Shown: positions 44,564 to 54,407, counted from the first letter of the stretch. The stretch: DNA of 64,000 nucleotides from Alteromonas_E sp965248545 (GCA_965248545.1 OZ252110.1:124001-188000), one strand, 5' to 3'. The notes: generated from the sequence alone by a model not told the origin. Translations and numbers: made by a program.

Positions 44564-45208
44564 TTACCCTAGTAGTTCTGCCAATTGTTGACTTACCGCA
44601 TCAACGGCTTGAGTGCCGTCCAGTTTGTGATACTGACACTTCTGCTCTGCTGCTGCGGCCTGATAGAAGTCTACCAGAGGTTTAGTTTGATCGTGATAAA
44701 TTTGCAAACGTTTGCGTACTGTTTCTTCTTTATCATCTTCGCGAATAATCAAGTCTTCGCCTGTTTGGTCGTCTTTGCCTTCAACTTTAGGTGGATTGTA
44801 TTCAACGTGATAAACACGGCCTGACGCAGGGTGCACACGGCGCCCGCCCATACGACCCACAATTACGTCATCCGCAACATCAAACTCAATCACGTGATCA
44901 ACATCAATGCCACCCGTTTCCATTGCTTCTGCTTGGGGGATCGTCCGCGGAAAACCATCCAGTAAAAAACCATTTGCGCAGTCGTCTTGAGCAACACGCT
45001 CTTTTACTAAGCCGATAATAATATCATCAGAAACCAACTGCCCAGCATCCATTACTTTCTTTGCGGCTAAACCTAGTTCTGTACCCGCTTTTATTGCAGC
45101 GCGTAACATGTCGCCGGTGCTGATTTGAGGGATGTTGTATCGGCCCATCAGGAATTGAGCCTGTGTTCCTTTTCCGGCGCCTGGTGCGCCAAGAAGAATG
45201 ATCCGCAT
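44564..45208 (-). CDS. adk: Adenylate kinase
   Basis: 214 residues, the same as E. coli Adk. ATP + AMP to 2 ADP. P-loop GAPGAGKGTQ at residues 7-16, AMP-binding DGFPRTIPQAEAM, and the LID domain around GRRVHPASGRVYH. The ATG at 45208 aligns with the family; the open frame to 45256 is not used. Common neighbour of htpG, as here. Confidence 0.97.
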   Translation of the reverse strand: MRIILLGAPGAGKGTQAQFLMGRYNIPQISTGDMLRAAIKAGTELGLAAKKVMDAGQLVSDDIIIGLVKERVAQDDCANGFLLDGFPRTIPQAEAMETGGIDVDHVIEFDVADDVIVGRMGGRRVHPASGRVYHVEYNPPKVEGKDDQTGEDLIIREDDKEETVRKRLQIYHDQTKPLVDFYQAAAAEQKCQYHKLDGTQAVDAVSQQLAELLG

Positions 45209-45430
45209 GTGCGTTCTCCGAATTGTATTTTTGTAATCTGCCAGCACTTTACACATTCAGTGTTTGACTGACAAGGCAAAGCACGGGGATTTGTACATAC
45301 ATTAGACTAATTGCGTATAGCCCTAGAACTTAGCCATCAAGACGTACAGCACTTTATTCCTGTTGAATAAATTAAATTCCATTAAAAACAAAGAGTAAAA
45401 ACGAAAACATGTAATTTTGCGGTAAAAACA

Positions 45431-45460
45431 AAAAAAGTGGGCCATTCAGCCCACTTTTTT
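45431..45460 (-). terminator. Terminator of htpG
   Basis: Perfect 12-bp stem (AAAAAAGTGGGC with GCCCACTTTTTT) and a 6-base loop. It lies 26 bases after the htpG stop, and read on the minus strand it is followed by T residues. Confidence 0.9.
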
Positions 45461-45485
45461 ACAGTTAAATGCGTTGTAAATTGCC

Positions 45486-47408
45486 TTATTTTGACAAGCT
45501 CATTAGCAGACTGTTTAAATTGCGTACAAAGCCTGAAGGATCTTCTAAACTCCCTTGCTCAGACAACGCGGCTTGATCAAACAACACTGCTGACCACTGC
45601 TTGAAGGCATCTTCATCTTGGACTTCCGCCAAGTGCTTAACCAATTGATGTTCTGGATTAATTTCGAAGTGGTATTTGACTTCTGGTACCGGCTGACCGG
45701 CTGCTTGCATCAGCTTCATCATTTGGGTTGTCATGCCATTGTCGTCAGCGACAATCACAGCTGGAGAGTCCGTCAGACGATTGGTGAACTTAACGTCAAT
45801 AACCTTTTCACCTAACGCTGTTTTCAGACGCTCAAGTATGCCTTCAACTTGCTTTTCTGCTTCTTCTTGTGCTTTTTTGCTTTCTTCATCATCTAAGTCA
45901 GATAAATCCACATCAGCACGAGCAATTGATTGCATCTGCTTTTCTTTGAATTCGGTCAAATGCGACATCAACCATTCATCAATACGCTCAGACAACAATA
46001 GAACCTCAATACCCTTCTTGCGGAAGATTTCCATGTGTGGGCTATTCTTCGCAGTCTGGTAACTGTCAGCTGTCACGTAATAGATCTTGTCCTGACCTTC
46101 TTTCATGCGTTCGATGTACGCGTCCAACGATACGTTTTCGACGCTACTATCATTGTGAGTTGATGCGAACCTCAATAGACCGGCAATCTTCTCTTTATTC
46201 GCAAAGTCTTCTGCAGGCCCTTCTTTCAGTGCATTACCGAACTCGGACCAAAACGCCTGATACTTCTCTTCATCATTCTTCGCCATGCGCTCTAGCATTT
46301 GCAGAACGCGCTTGGTACAGCCTTGACGCAACGCTTGGGAAATTTTGTTGTCCTGCAAAATTTCGCGAGAAACATTTAATGGCAGATCGTTACTGTCGAG
46401 CAAGCCCTTCACAAAACGCAAATAGGTCGGCATGAATTGTTCCGCGTCGTCCATGATGAAGACACGCTGCACGTACAATTTTAAACCGTGTTTATGCTCG
46501 CGATTCCACATATCGAATGGCGCTTTGCTCGGAATGTAAAGCAAGCTGGTGTATTCGGTTTTACCCTCAACACGATTGTGTGACCATGACAATGGGTCGG
46601 CAAAATCATGTGACACATGTTTATAGAACTCTTTGTATTCTTCTTCGCTAATTTCAGCCTTATCACGGGTCCACAAAGCGGTTGCCTTGTTAACCGCTTC
46701 CCATTCGCCAGGCTGGGCAGGGATTTTTTCACCATCTGGACCATCCCGCTCTTCTACAGGGTCTTTCCACATTTGCACCGGTATGCTGATGTGATCAGAA
46801 TATTTGCCAACGATCGAGCGTAATTTCCAGCTATCAACGAACTCTTGTTCATCTTCGCGAACATGCAATATGATCTCTGTACCACGTTGCACTTTTTCGA
46901 TATCGGCAATAGTAAACTCACCTTCGCCTTGGGAAGACCATTCAACACCTGCACTCGATTCAGTACCCGCTGCTCGTGTCCGCACGGTGACATGGTCGGC
47001 AACGATAAATGCAGAATAAAAACCTACCCCGAACTGTCCGATTAACTGAGAGTCTTTTGCTTGGTCGCCTGTCAATTGGCTAAAGAAATCTTTCGTTCCT
47101 GATTTAGCAATCGTGCCTAGGTTTTCAATCACTTCTTCACGCGTCATACCGATTCCATTGTCGGCGATCGTGATGGTTCCGGCTTCTTTATCAACGCTCA
47201 ACTTAACGTGTAAGTCGCCATCATTCTCGTACAGTTTGTCGTCCGAGAGCGCTTTAAAACGAAGTTTATCAGCGGCGTCCGCTGCGTTTGAAACCAACTC
47301 GCGCAAGAAAATTTCTTTGTTGGAATACAGTGAATGGATCATCAACTGAAGCAGTTGTTTTACTTCAGTTTGAAAACCATGAGTCTCTTGATGTGTCGCC
47401 TGCGACAT
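45486..47408 (-). CDS. htpG: Molecular chaperone HtpG (Hsp90)
   Basis: 640 residues, bacterial Hsp90 homodimer that remodels client proteins with ATP. The GHKL ATPase motifs are visible: ELVSNAADAADKLRF, DNGIGMT, GTIAKSGTKDF and GQFGVGFYSAF. The C-terminal dimerisation part is complete. A sigma-32-like promoter lies upstream, and adk follows downstream after a terminator. Confidence 0.97.
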   Translation of the reverse strand: MSQATHQETHGFQTEVKQLLQLMIHSLYSNKEIFLRELVSNAADAADKLRFKALSDDKLYENDGDLHVKLSVDKEAGTITIADNGIGMTREEVIENLGTIAKSGTKDFFSQLTGDQAKDSQLIGQFGVGFYSAFIVADHVTVRTRAAGTESSAGVEWSSQGEGEFTIADIEKVQRGTEIILHVREDEQEFVDSWKLRSIVGKYSDHISIPVQMWKDPVEERDGPDGEKIPAQPGEWEAVNKATALWTRDKAEISEEEYKEFYKHVSHDFADPLSWSHNRVEGKTEYTSLLYIPSKAPFDMWNREHKHGLKLYVQRVFIMDDAEQFMPTYLRFVKGLLDSNDLPLNVSREILQDNKISQALRQGCTKRVLQMLERMAKNDEEKYQAFWSEFGNALKEGPAEDFANKEKIAGLLRFASTHNDSSVENVSLDAYIERMKEGQDKIYYVTADSYQTAKNSPHMEIFRKKGIEVLLLSERIDEWLMSHLTEFKEKQMQSIARADVDLSDLDDEESKKAQEEAEKQVEGILERLKTALGEKVIDVKFTNRLTDSPAVIVADDNGMTTQMMKLMQAAGQPVPEVKYHFEINPEHQLVKHLAEVQDEDAFKQWSAVLFDQAALSEQGSLEDPSGFVRNLNSLLMSLSK

Positions 47409-47488
47409 AAGACCGTGTCTCCTCTAACGTGCTAAAACATCGCCGCGGATTGATATGCAGCGATAGGCTAAATGTATGTCATTGCCAG

Positions 47489-47516
47489 AAGTGTGGTCTT
47501 TAACCCACTTTTCAAG
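47489..47516 (-). promoter_or_regulatory. Sigma-32 promoter of htpG
   Basis: Read on the minus strand: CTTGAAAA (47516-47509), 12-base spacer, CCACACTT (47496-47489), close to the heat-shock consensus CTTGAAA and CCCCATTT. It lies about 80 bases upstream of the htpG start, so the gene is likely heat-inducible. Confidence 0.75.
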
Positions 47517-47542
47517 AGGCTATTTAGCAGATTTTTTTGCGG

Positions 47543-47971
47543 CTACAGTTCGAGAATTGAAATAAGGTTGTGGCGCTTGGTGTCGATCAAATCTGCCAGT
47601 GTATGTTGTCTCAAACTATCGATAAACGCATTGGTTGCATTTCCCAACAAAGATTTCAATTTACAGGCAGGTAAAATGACACAAGCGGGTGAATGACAAT
47701 TGACCACCTGCAAAGTGTTTTCAAGTAGTAACACCATTTCTCCCAAGTTAATCTGATCAGGCGATTTGGCCAGATAAAAACCACCACCTTTACCTCGCTT
47801 CGTATGAATAACACCCGCTTTACCCAATTGATGGATGATCTTATTGACGTTGTTGCGGGATATGTCATACGCGTCACTAATAGCATCAATACTGGCCAGC
47901 CGACCTTCTGGCAGCAGCGCTAAATAGATTAAAACGCGCATGCTGTAATCTGTGTATTTCGTTAATTGCAT
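47543..47971 (-). CDS. nsrR: Nitric-oxide-sensing repressor NsrR (Rrf2 family)
   Basis: 142 residues from the ATG at 47971 (MQLTKYTDYSMRVLIYLALLP, the family start). Winged-helix domain with GKGGGFYLAKSP as the wing. Three Cys in VNCHSPACVILPACKL are the iron-sulfur ligands typical of NsrR. It represses NO-response genes until NO damages the cluster. Divergent from a small membrane protein and nnrS, with an operator-like site between. Confidence 0.92.
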   Translation of the reverse strand: MQLTKYTDYSMRVLIYLALLPEGRLASIDAISDAYDISRNNVNKIIHQLGKAGVIHTKRGKGGGFYLAKSPDQINLGEMVLLLENTLQVVNCHSPACVILPACKLKSLLGNATNAFIDSLRQHTLADLIDTKRHNLISILEL

Positions 47972-48039
47972 TGGATAGCACCTCACCGACGAACAAAATT
48001 AATGAGTAAAAAACATACAACAGGGGTTGCAAGATCCAT

Positions 48040-48062
48040 AACATACATCTAATATGCACATT
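48040..48062. promoter_or_regulatory. NsrR-type operator
   Basis: The 23 bases (read on the minus strand) match the gammaproteobacterial NsrR consensus, AAGATGCATTT with its mirrored half, at about 17 of 23 positions by my count. It lies between the divergent nsrR (start 47971) and the small gene that precedes nnrS (start 48090), where a repressor of both would bind. Confidence 0.65.
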
Positions 48063-48089
48063 ATTAAAGATGCTTTTAGGATGCACGTT

Positions 48090-48311
48090 ATGAAAAAACA
48101 CGCTGTACTTGCGCTTGCGAACTGGTCGATGCTAACCACTTTTCTGTTATTTCTTGCTTTTGCTGTGCTCGCTTATGGGTATGAGCAAGAGGTCCCAATC
48201 ATGCTGTTAGCCGTGCTTCACGTCGCTCAAATTTTCTTATCTGGTTTGTTTAAAGTGGCGTATGTCGTGCGCCTCGTAACGCTCAAGCAACTGGGTATGG
48301 CGGTACACTAA
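48090..48311 (+). CDS. Small membrane protein upstream of nnrS
   Basis: 73 residues with two predicted helices (about 12-32 and 36-58). I place the start at the ATG at 48090 (TAGGAT upstream); the longer frame from 48054 would begin inside the operator-like site. The gene ends directly before the nnrS ATG, so it is translated with it. No family function known to me; the position suggests a role in NO or heme-copper handling (inference). Confidence 0.75.
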   Translation: MKKHAVLALANWSMLTTFLLFLAFAVLAYGYEQEVPIMLLAVLHVAQIFLSGLFKVAYVVRLVTLKQLGMAVH

Positions 48312-49526
48312 ATGACCAATTTACTAAGGCCGACGGAGCTCAAACAGGAAATGGCGATACGCCCTATTTGGCGCCAAGCATTTCGACCATTATTTTTAGG
48401 TGGCGCATTGTTCTCAATTTTCGCGGTTGTCGTGTGGTCGCTGGTACTCTCTGATAACCTGACCATTTCGCCTTATGGCGGCGCATTCTGGTGGCACATG
48501 CATGAAATGATTTTCGGTTTCGCAGGTGCAATCGTCGTCGGTTTTTTATTAACAGCGGTACAGAATTGGACCGGGCTGAGAGCAACACATGGCACTTCAC
48601 TTGTCGTGTTATTCGCTCTTTGGTTAGGTGCGCGGATGTTGATATTCATCAATCTCGAGCTAATCGCCCCAGTGGTCATGGTGTTGGATGTTGGATTCTA
48701 TTTACTGGCCGCATTCTTTCTCCTGCGGTTGGTTTGGAAAGCTAACAATCGCCGCAATTATTTTTTCGTTCCTGCATTGCTGATGCTCGCGACATTAAAC
48801 CTTATCACTCATCTATCGATTGTAGTTGAACGCCCTGAGTGGATGACCTGGAGCGTGAGAACGAGCCAATTTTTAATCGCGTTTTTAATGACAGTTGTTG
48901 CCGGAAGAGTGCTGCCGATGTTTACCGCCAATGGTACCGGCACCAAAAAAGTGATGCCTCTAGCGTGGCTTGAAAAGCTAGTACTGAGCAGCACACTGTT
49001 ACTCTTGGTAATCCACGTATTTCGGTTAGATAAGGTGTTACCAGAGGTATATGTGGCGACAATATTCGGTATCGCTGCGCTCGCGAACGTCTATCGGCTG
49101 TTACGCTGGCGACCTTGGGTTACATTAACGGTCCCCCTCGTCTGGTCGTTACACCTCGCGTACCTTTTTATTCCAACATCGTATGCATTGTTTGGACTGC
49201 ATTTCTGGGATGATGCTATTCGCTACTCGACAGCGCTTCACACGCTCACAGTGGGCGCTATGGGAACCCTTATTTTGGCAATGCTATCGCGGATCTCACT
49301 GGGTCACACTGGCCGGGCAATACAAGCCCCCAAAGCTATGACGGTTGCCTTTTTCGCGATTGCACTCGCCGGTGTTGTAAGAATGATTACCGGTATTTGG
49401 CCGGCAGGGCTGGTGATTAACGGCTATATTCTTACCGCTGGATTGTGGGCTGGCGCATACGGATTATTTTTAGTTTTTTATAGCCAAATACTGATGAGCC
49501 CGAGAGCAGACAAGCAACCAGGCTAG
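48312..49526 (+). CDS. nnrS: NnrS family protein (nitric oxide response)
   Basis: 404 residues with about 12 helices. The signature FWWHMHEMIFGFAGAIVVGFLL (parts WWHMHEMIFGF and GAIVVGFLL) and LPMFTANGTG with conserved His and Trp are typical of NnrS, a heme- and copper-containing membrane protein that protects cells from NO. Under the divergent NsrR-like site. Adjacent to the preceding small gene without any gap. Confidence 0.92.
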   Translation: MTNLLRPTELKQEMAIRPIWRQAFRPLFLGGALFSIFAVVVWSLVLSDNLTISPYGGAFWWHMHEMIFGFAGAIVVGFLLTAVQNWTGLRATHGTSLVVLFALWLGARMLIFINLELIAPVVMVLDVGFYLLAAFFLLRLVWKANNRRNYFFVPALLMLATLNLITHLSIVVERPEWMTWSVRTSQFLIAFLMTVVAGRVLPMFTANGTGTKKVMPLAWLEKLVLSSTLLLLVIHVFRLDKVLPEVYVATIFGIAALANVYRLLRWRPWVTLTVPLVWSLHLAYLFIPTSYALFGLHFWDDAIRYSTALHTLTVGAMGTLILAMLSRISLGHTGRAIQAPKAMTVAFFAIALAGVVRMITGIWPAGLVINGYILTAGLWAGAYGLFLVFYSQILMSPRADKQPG

Positions 49527-49587
49527 TTTATGCAACGTTGACCGGCAAGGTGCGCTTTATCCCTGGGTTTTGCCGTAAGCCAGTGCG

Positions 49588-51069
49588 TTAGCGCAAAAAA
49601 TGCTGAATAAATTGGGTATGCATTGGCAACTTAGACAACTGTTGTTGGATGACGTGTTCTTGCTGACGCATAAACGTATTTAAGTCACGATCGCTCATCA
49701 TGTCGACAATCGGATGATACTGCTTGGGAATAAGACCCTGCCCCATCATCACCTGTACCCAAGAGTTCTCTGCAAATAAATCGTCTTGCTCTTCGATAAT
49801 AGTGCCATTGTTGTGAAACAAATCTAAAATTTGTTGCAACCGGTCGGAAACCTTCATTTCGCGCAAATAACGCCAAAACTCATGGTCGTCACGTTCCTGT
49901 AAATGATAATGCAAGACGATAAAATCCCGTATGGTTTCAGTCTCGATTGTCATTTGTTGATTGAAGCGATTAATCAAATTCTGATCGATGCCGTCGGTTG
50001 GGAACAAACTGATTAGCCAGATGATCGCTTGTTGAATCAAATGAATACTGGTCGATTCGAGCGGTTCAATAAAGCCACTCGACAAGCCAACTGATACACA
50101 GTTCTTATGCCAAAACTCTTTGCGCTGGCCCGTTGTGAAGCGGATCAAGCGCGGTTCATTGATCGGCTCTCCGTCGATACCTTTGAGTAAGTCGTCCAGC
50201 GCGCTTTGCTCACTCTTAAAGTTAGTCGAGAACACCACACCGTTGCCAACGCGATGCTGCAATGGAATTTGCCAACGCCACCCCGCATCCAAGGCGATAG
50301 AACGTGTATACGGCACTGCGGGTCGATGGGATTCGGTTTGCACCGCATAGGCGGCATTCGCGGGTAACATGTCACTCCAATCGTTGTAACCAACGCCGAG
50401 TGCTTGCCCTAGCAGTAGCGAGCGAAAGCCTGTGCAATCGATGAAAAGATCACCTTCAACCACTTGTCCAGACGCTAACTGAATGGATTGAATGTGACCG
50501 GAGCTCTTATCAAGATTAACGTTTTCTATTTTACCCTCAACACGTGTCACCCCGTGTTGTTCGGCGATACCACGCAGAAACTGTCCGTACTTCGCCGAAT
50601 CTAGATGATAGGCGTAGTTCAAATTTGGGTCTTGTGCATGTGCAAAACGGCCTTTCTCTGCGGCTAAGCTCTCTAGACTGTAGTCAGCATAGTCTTTTGC
50701 CATCTTTTGCTCTCTGGCGCGCACCCAGAAGTGATGAAAGCCAGCAGCCCAGCAAGACATCCCCGATTTACCAAAAGAATGGAAATATTTATGATTCAAC
50801 CGCGTCCAGTTTTCGAACATGATGCCGAGTTTATAAGTGCCATTTACGGCTTTGAGAAAGTCTGCTTCAGGGATTTTTAACAGCTGATGAACCGTCATAA
50901 GTGATGGTACGGTCGCTTCCCCGACACCAACAGTGGGTATCGCATCTGATTCAATTAGCGTGATCTCCAATCGTCGGCCAATTGTCGCTGAGATCGTTGC
51001 AGCGGCCATCCAACCTGCCGTACCGCCACCTGCAATTACCACCTTGTTTACTAATTTATCGTTAATCAT
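49588..51069 (-). CDS. Flavin-dependent tryptophan halogenase family protein (second copy)
   Basis: 493 residues. The FAD-binding motif IAGGGTAGWMAA is at residue 12, GVGEATVPSLM near 48, a Lys in VNGTYKLGI at the position of the halogenase catalytic lysine, and the family's WxWxIP motif as GWRWQIPL near residue 267. C-terminal part complete. Whether it halogenates a free amino acid, a peptide or a polysaccharide is unknown. Last gene of the operon that starts with the other halogenase, SapC and cupin. Confidence 0.9.
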   Translation of the reverse strand: MINDKLVNKVVIAGGGTAGWMAAATISATIGRRLEITLIESDAIPTVGVGEATVPSLMTVHQLLKIPEADFLKAVNGTYKLGIMFENWTRLNHKYFHSFGKSGMSCWAAGFHHFWVRAREQKMAKDYADYSLESLAAEKGRFAHAQDPNLNYAYHLDSAKYGQFLRGIAEQHGVTRVEGKIENVNLDKSSGHIQSIQLASGQVVEGDLFIDCTGFRSLLLGQALGVGYNDWSDMLPANAAYAVQTESHRPAVPYTRSIALDAGWRWQIPLQHRVGNGVVFSTNFKSEQSALDDLLKGIDGEPINEPRLIRFTTGQRKEFWHKNCVSVGLSSGFIEPLESTSIHLIQQAIIWLISLFPTDGIDQNLINRFNQQMTIETETIRDFIVLHYHLQERDDHEFWRYLREMKVSDRLQQILDLFHNNGTIIEEQDDLFAENSWVQVMMGQGLIPKQYHPIVDMMSDRDLNTFMRQQEHVIQQQLSKLPMHTQFIQHFLR

Positions 51070-51090
51070 GCTTGTTAACTTTTTATCCGA

Positions 51091-52113
51091 CTATTTGAGA
51101 TTGTTGATCAATTGAGCTCTTATTTTCCGCGCTGTGGCTTCAGTCAGTTGCATTTGTTTTTGCTTAGTGTCTTCTGGCAAGTGCTCATACATATCCTCGG
51201 GTTGCTCAAACACGTAATGATTAAATAGTGTTTGCCATGCATGCCGTTGATGTGGCGGCAGATGTTTTATGCTCATAATCGCGTGTAGCAATGCATTATT
51301 GGGCGCTCCCATAAAAGCTGGAGTGCTGCGCCACCAATAATTCACCAGTCCATTCAAAGGGCTCAGGCTTTGGACAGAATGCCACCACATGCTCGGCACG
51401 AAAACCGCGTCCCCGGGCGCTAATGTAACAGTAAGCGCTGCATCCATCGCGCGTTTGAAGCGCGGAAACTTATCAAAATCGGGATTGTTAATATCGACCA
51501 TACTAATCGGCTGACCAGCAGGAGTGAAATCAAGCGGACCAATATACAGATTGGCTTGTTGTTCGGGCGGAAACAAGGTAAATGTTCGTTCACCAATAAT
51601 GCAGCACGCAATATTGTCTGGAAAATCAAAATGTGGCGCCACCACAGACTGATTACCAAGCCAGATGCTCTCACGCGCGCTGTGACCATTCAGGGATAAG
51701 GTGTTGTGCTTATTCAAACCCGGCAAAAACTGAGGCATCTCAAGAGAGCCGACGTAATATGTCGGTTGATTCTCCAATGTTTCAATCTCGATGAGTTTGT
51801 TTAACGCATCGTCGAGATACACCTTAGATTGCACAAAATTGAAACCGTCGACCGTTTCGTTGTAGAAAATGCGCCCTTTGCTCTCCGGCATCGCCATAAA
51901 CGCATTGACGGGCTGACCGTTATAGAATTGTTTAAGGTAATCAACAACGGCTTGATTGGATTGTTTGGCCGCGGCTACTGCAGGCCAATCGGCCACCAAG
52001 CCCCGCAGGACGAGGGGGTTCTCTGCCGTGTATACGCGCTCAGGGACAACTGAAGACGAACAGTGTATTTCTTCAATAGGGGTTCCGAAGCTGGCCGTCA
52101 TAGACGCTGCCAT
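51091..52113 (-). CDS. Cupin_8 / JmjC-like domain protein
   Basis: 340 residues. A cupin-like Fe(II)/2-oxoglutarate-type site: the HxD motif is in VVAPHFDFPDNIAC and the distal His in FVPSMWWHSVQSL; GERTFTLFPPEQ and NYWW fit the JmjC/factor-inhibiting-HIF-like family, which hydroxylates proteins or small molecules. Its ATG follows the SapC stop directly (TAG ATG). Neighbours are two halogenases. Confidence 0.88.
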   Translation of the reverse strand: MAASMTASFGTPIEEIHCSSSVVPERVYTAENPLVLRGLVADWPAVAAAKQSNQAVVDYLKQFYNGQPVNAFMAMPESKGRIFYNETVDGFNFVQSKVYLDDALNKLIEIETLENQPTYYVGSLEMPQFLPGLNKHNTLSLNGHSARESIWLGNQSVVAPHFDFPDNIACCIIGERTFTLFPPEQQANLYIGPLDFTPAGQPISMVDINNPDFDKFPRFKRAMDAALTVTLAPGDAVFVPSMWWHSVQSLSPLNGLVNYWWRSTPAFMGAPNNALLHAIMSIKHLPPHQRHAWQTLFNHYVFEQPEDMYEHLPEDTKQKQMQLTEATARKIRAQLINNLK

Positions 52114-52833
52114 CTAAGCCAAGTTTGCGTTACGCATGTCAACTAAATTACCTAAGTTAGACATCGAGGCCATGATCATGGTGATCGGCAACAGTAGCTT
52201 CTGATCATTTAGATCTTTCAAAGCTTCAGCCGATAACGATTCAAACTTGTCATCAGCGATCGTACTGAAGCCCACTAACTCATACTGTGTACCATCTTTC
52301 AAGGTGATCGCTATCGTACTTTCTTCCAGTAAATCGTATTTATCCAACGCACGAATGAGCAATTCATTTTGCTTGTGTCCGGTGTCAATCGACTCTAACA
52401 TTTTAATCACTTGCTCAAGATAAGGGGTGTAACCGCCGTGTTCATTAAACACGGGCTCACCGACCTCTTTGTTCACTCGTGGATGAGCTGGGTTAAAGGT
52501 GATCACCTGCTGTTTATCTGAGCTGCCTTGGATTTGCTGAAACCCAATTGAAAACGGTTGCCGCTGCACCATTATCGGAATATAGCGGGCATTCCACCCA
52601 GCAGCGTGCAAAAACAGGTTTTCCCCTTCTTCAAAGCCAAATAATGCAACTGGGAAGGCAGTATTGTTGTCCTTATCTCGGTAAACCAAAATAGGATAAT
52701 GAGACAACGCTAGGCGAAACTCGAACGGATACGTCATACAAAACATTACGTCATCACCCAACTCAGGTGTGCGGCTAAGATTAATCTTTACATCCGCATG
52801 CGCGACGTTATTCAGCATTTCAAAATTCGACAT
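52114..52833 (-). CDS. SapC family protein
   Basis: 239 residues. Segments PELGDDVMFCMTYPFEF, LSHYPILVYRDKDNN and ENLFLHAAGWNARYIPIMVQRQPFSIGF (parts GWNARYIP and RQPFSIGF) match the SapC family, named from a Campylobacter S-layer gene but found in many marine operons with halogenases. Function unknown. It starts five bases after the first halogenase and abuts the cupin gene. Confidence 0.88.
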   Translation of the reverse strand: MSNFEMLNNVAHADVKINLSRTPELGDDVMFCMTYPFEFRLALSHYPILVYRDKDNNTAFPVALFGFEEGENLFLHAAGWNARYIPIMVQRQPFSIGFQQIQGSSDKQQVITFNPAHPRVNKEVGEPVFNEHGGYTPYLEQVIKMLESIDTGHKQNELLIRALDKYDLLEESTIAITLKDGTQYELVGFSTIADDKFESLSAEALKDLNDQKLLLPITMIMASMSNLGNLVDMRNANLA

Positions 52834-52838
52834 TATTA

Positions 52839-54392
52839 CTACCTGTTATTCCAACTTTGCTCGATATCATGCAACAACTTTCGATTGGTTGGGAGGTGTT
52901 GACACAATTTCTGCAGTTCAGTGTGTTTATTTTTGATTAATTTGGCAATATGCGCGCGCTCTCTATCTGCCAGTCGGCGGGTTGCCAGTGTACTCTGTGT
53001 CTTAAACCCCATGCCATACAGAATGAACTGATAGCTGGCAGGTGGAAACATTGATTCAGCAACTTCTACATCAGCATGCCATGGTGCGCGATTCTTCCAC
53101 ATAGCCAAGGAACGTTGTAGCGATTCGGGAATGCTCGAAGGCTCTCGATGCTGCAGCCAGTATTCGCTATCAGTGCGTTCCGACAACACATAATGCAACT
53201 TGATAAAATCGATAATGTTGTTCCAGTGCACGCCCATACGTTGATTAAACTTGTCGGCTAAGACAGGTAAATCAGATTTTAACGCGGGTAAGTGTTCCCT
53301 TAAGAATTTCGCCGAAAACTCTATCAGTACCATCGCGGTCGCTTCTAGCGGGTCAATAAAACCAGCGGAAAGTCCAACAGCCAAGCAGTTGCCCTTCCAG
53401 AACGTCTCTAGATGTCCAGGATCAATACTGATCTTATTCGGCGTCAGATCAGCAAAATTGGCATGTGGCATATGCTCTTTAATATAGGCTTCGATGGTAT
53501 CAAGAGCCTGCTGTTCGCTGCCGTATTTGGACGAATATACAATCCCGATTCCTCGTCGTGTCGGTAGCCCGATATCCCAAATCCAGCCTGCATTATGAGC
53601 CGTGGCATGCGTGGTTGAGTTAATGGGTGCATTTGGCGACTCATAAGGTACTTGGAAGGCTATCGCTCTATCGTTAAACAGAACGTCTTTGTGGCTTTTG
53701 AACGGTACGCCCAAATGTTGCCCAATGAGCAAGCGTTTAAACCCGGTACAGTCGATGAATAAGTCACCCTGAACCTCAGTTCCGTTATCCAAACTGACGG
53801 ACTGAATTATCCCATCTTCGCTAGTGTTTACCGACGTCACTTCGGCTCTAATGTGCTGCACACCTAAGTTGTTGACACTGTGCGAACGCAGCAAGTTGGC
53901 AAATTTACCGGCATTTAAATGGTAACCATAGTTGACCACATTAGCGTACTCGGGAGTATTGGCTTGTTTGGGTGCCAAATGATGGTTGCAAACACCAGCT
54001 TGGGTGGTGGCAAACTGATCGAAAGGCTCAGTAGCACCGGATTCTAACCAGTGATCGACGATGTTCAGATCGCTATAAGCCAGCGGCAACGAAAAAGGAT
54101 GGTAATAGCTTTCTCCGCCGCCCTTGGACCAATCAAAAAAACGCGAACCTTGTTTGAAGCTAGCGTCGCATTCACTGATAAACTGAGCTTCTGACAATCC
54201 TATACGACGCAATGTCGTCGCCATAGTTGGCCAAGTGCCTTCGCCAACACCGATAGTTTTGATGTTCGGTGACTCGATAAGCGTGATACTAAATGCACTT
54301 CGCGTATCAAAATGGGCAGCCAAAACAGCAGCGGTTAGCCAACCAGCTGTCCCGCCCCCAACAATTACGATTTGTTTAATTTCGGAATTCAT
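52839..54392 (-). CDS. Flavin-dependent tryptophan halogenase family protein (first copy)
   Basis: 517 residues from the ATG at 54392 (MNSEIKQIVIVGGGTAGW). FAD motif VGGGTAGWLTAA, GVGEGTWPTMA, and a Lys in CDASFKQGS where the catalytic lysine sits. The WxWxIP motif is altered to GWIWDIGLPTR. The 54425 start lies in the arm of a terminator-like hairpin, so I reject it; AGGG sits before the ATG at 54392. First gene of the SapC-cupin-halogenase operon downstream of the TonB receptor. Confidence 0.88.
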   Translation of the reverse strand: MNSEIKQIVIVGGGTAGWLTAAVLAAHFDTRSAFSITLIESPNIKTIGVGEGTWPTMATTLRRIGLSEAQFISECDASFKQGSRFFDWSKGGGESYYHPFSLPLAYSDLNIVDHWLESGATEPFDQFATTQAGVCNHHLAPKQANTPEYANVVNYGYHLNAGKFANLLRSHSVNNLGVQHIRAEVTSVNTSEDGIIQSVSLDNGTEVQGDLFIDCTGFKRLLIGQHLGVPFKSHKDVLFNDRAIAFQVPYESPNAPINSTTHATAHNAGWIWDIGLPTRRGIGIVYSSKYGSEQQALDTIEAYIKEHMPHANFADLTPNKISIDPGHLETFWKGNCLAVGLSAGFIDPLEATAMVLIEFSAKFLREHLPALKSDLPVLADKFNQRMGVHWNNIIDFIKLHYVLSERTDSEYWLQHREPSSIPESLQRSLAMWKNRAPWHADVEVAESMFPPASYQFILYGMGFKTQSTLATRRLADRERAHIAKLIKNKHTELQKLCQHLPTNRKLLHDIEQSWNNR

Positions 54393-54407
54393 AGACCCTA
54401 AATTTAA

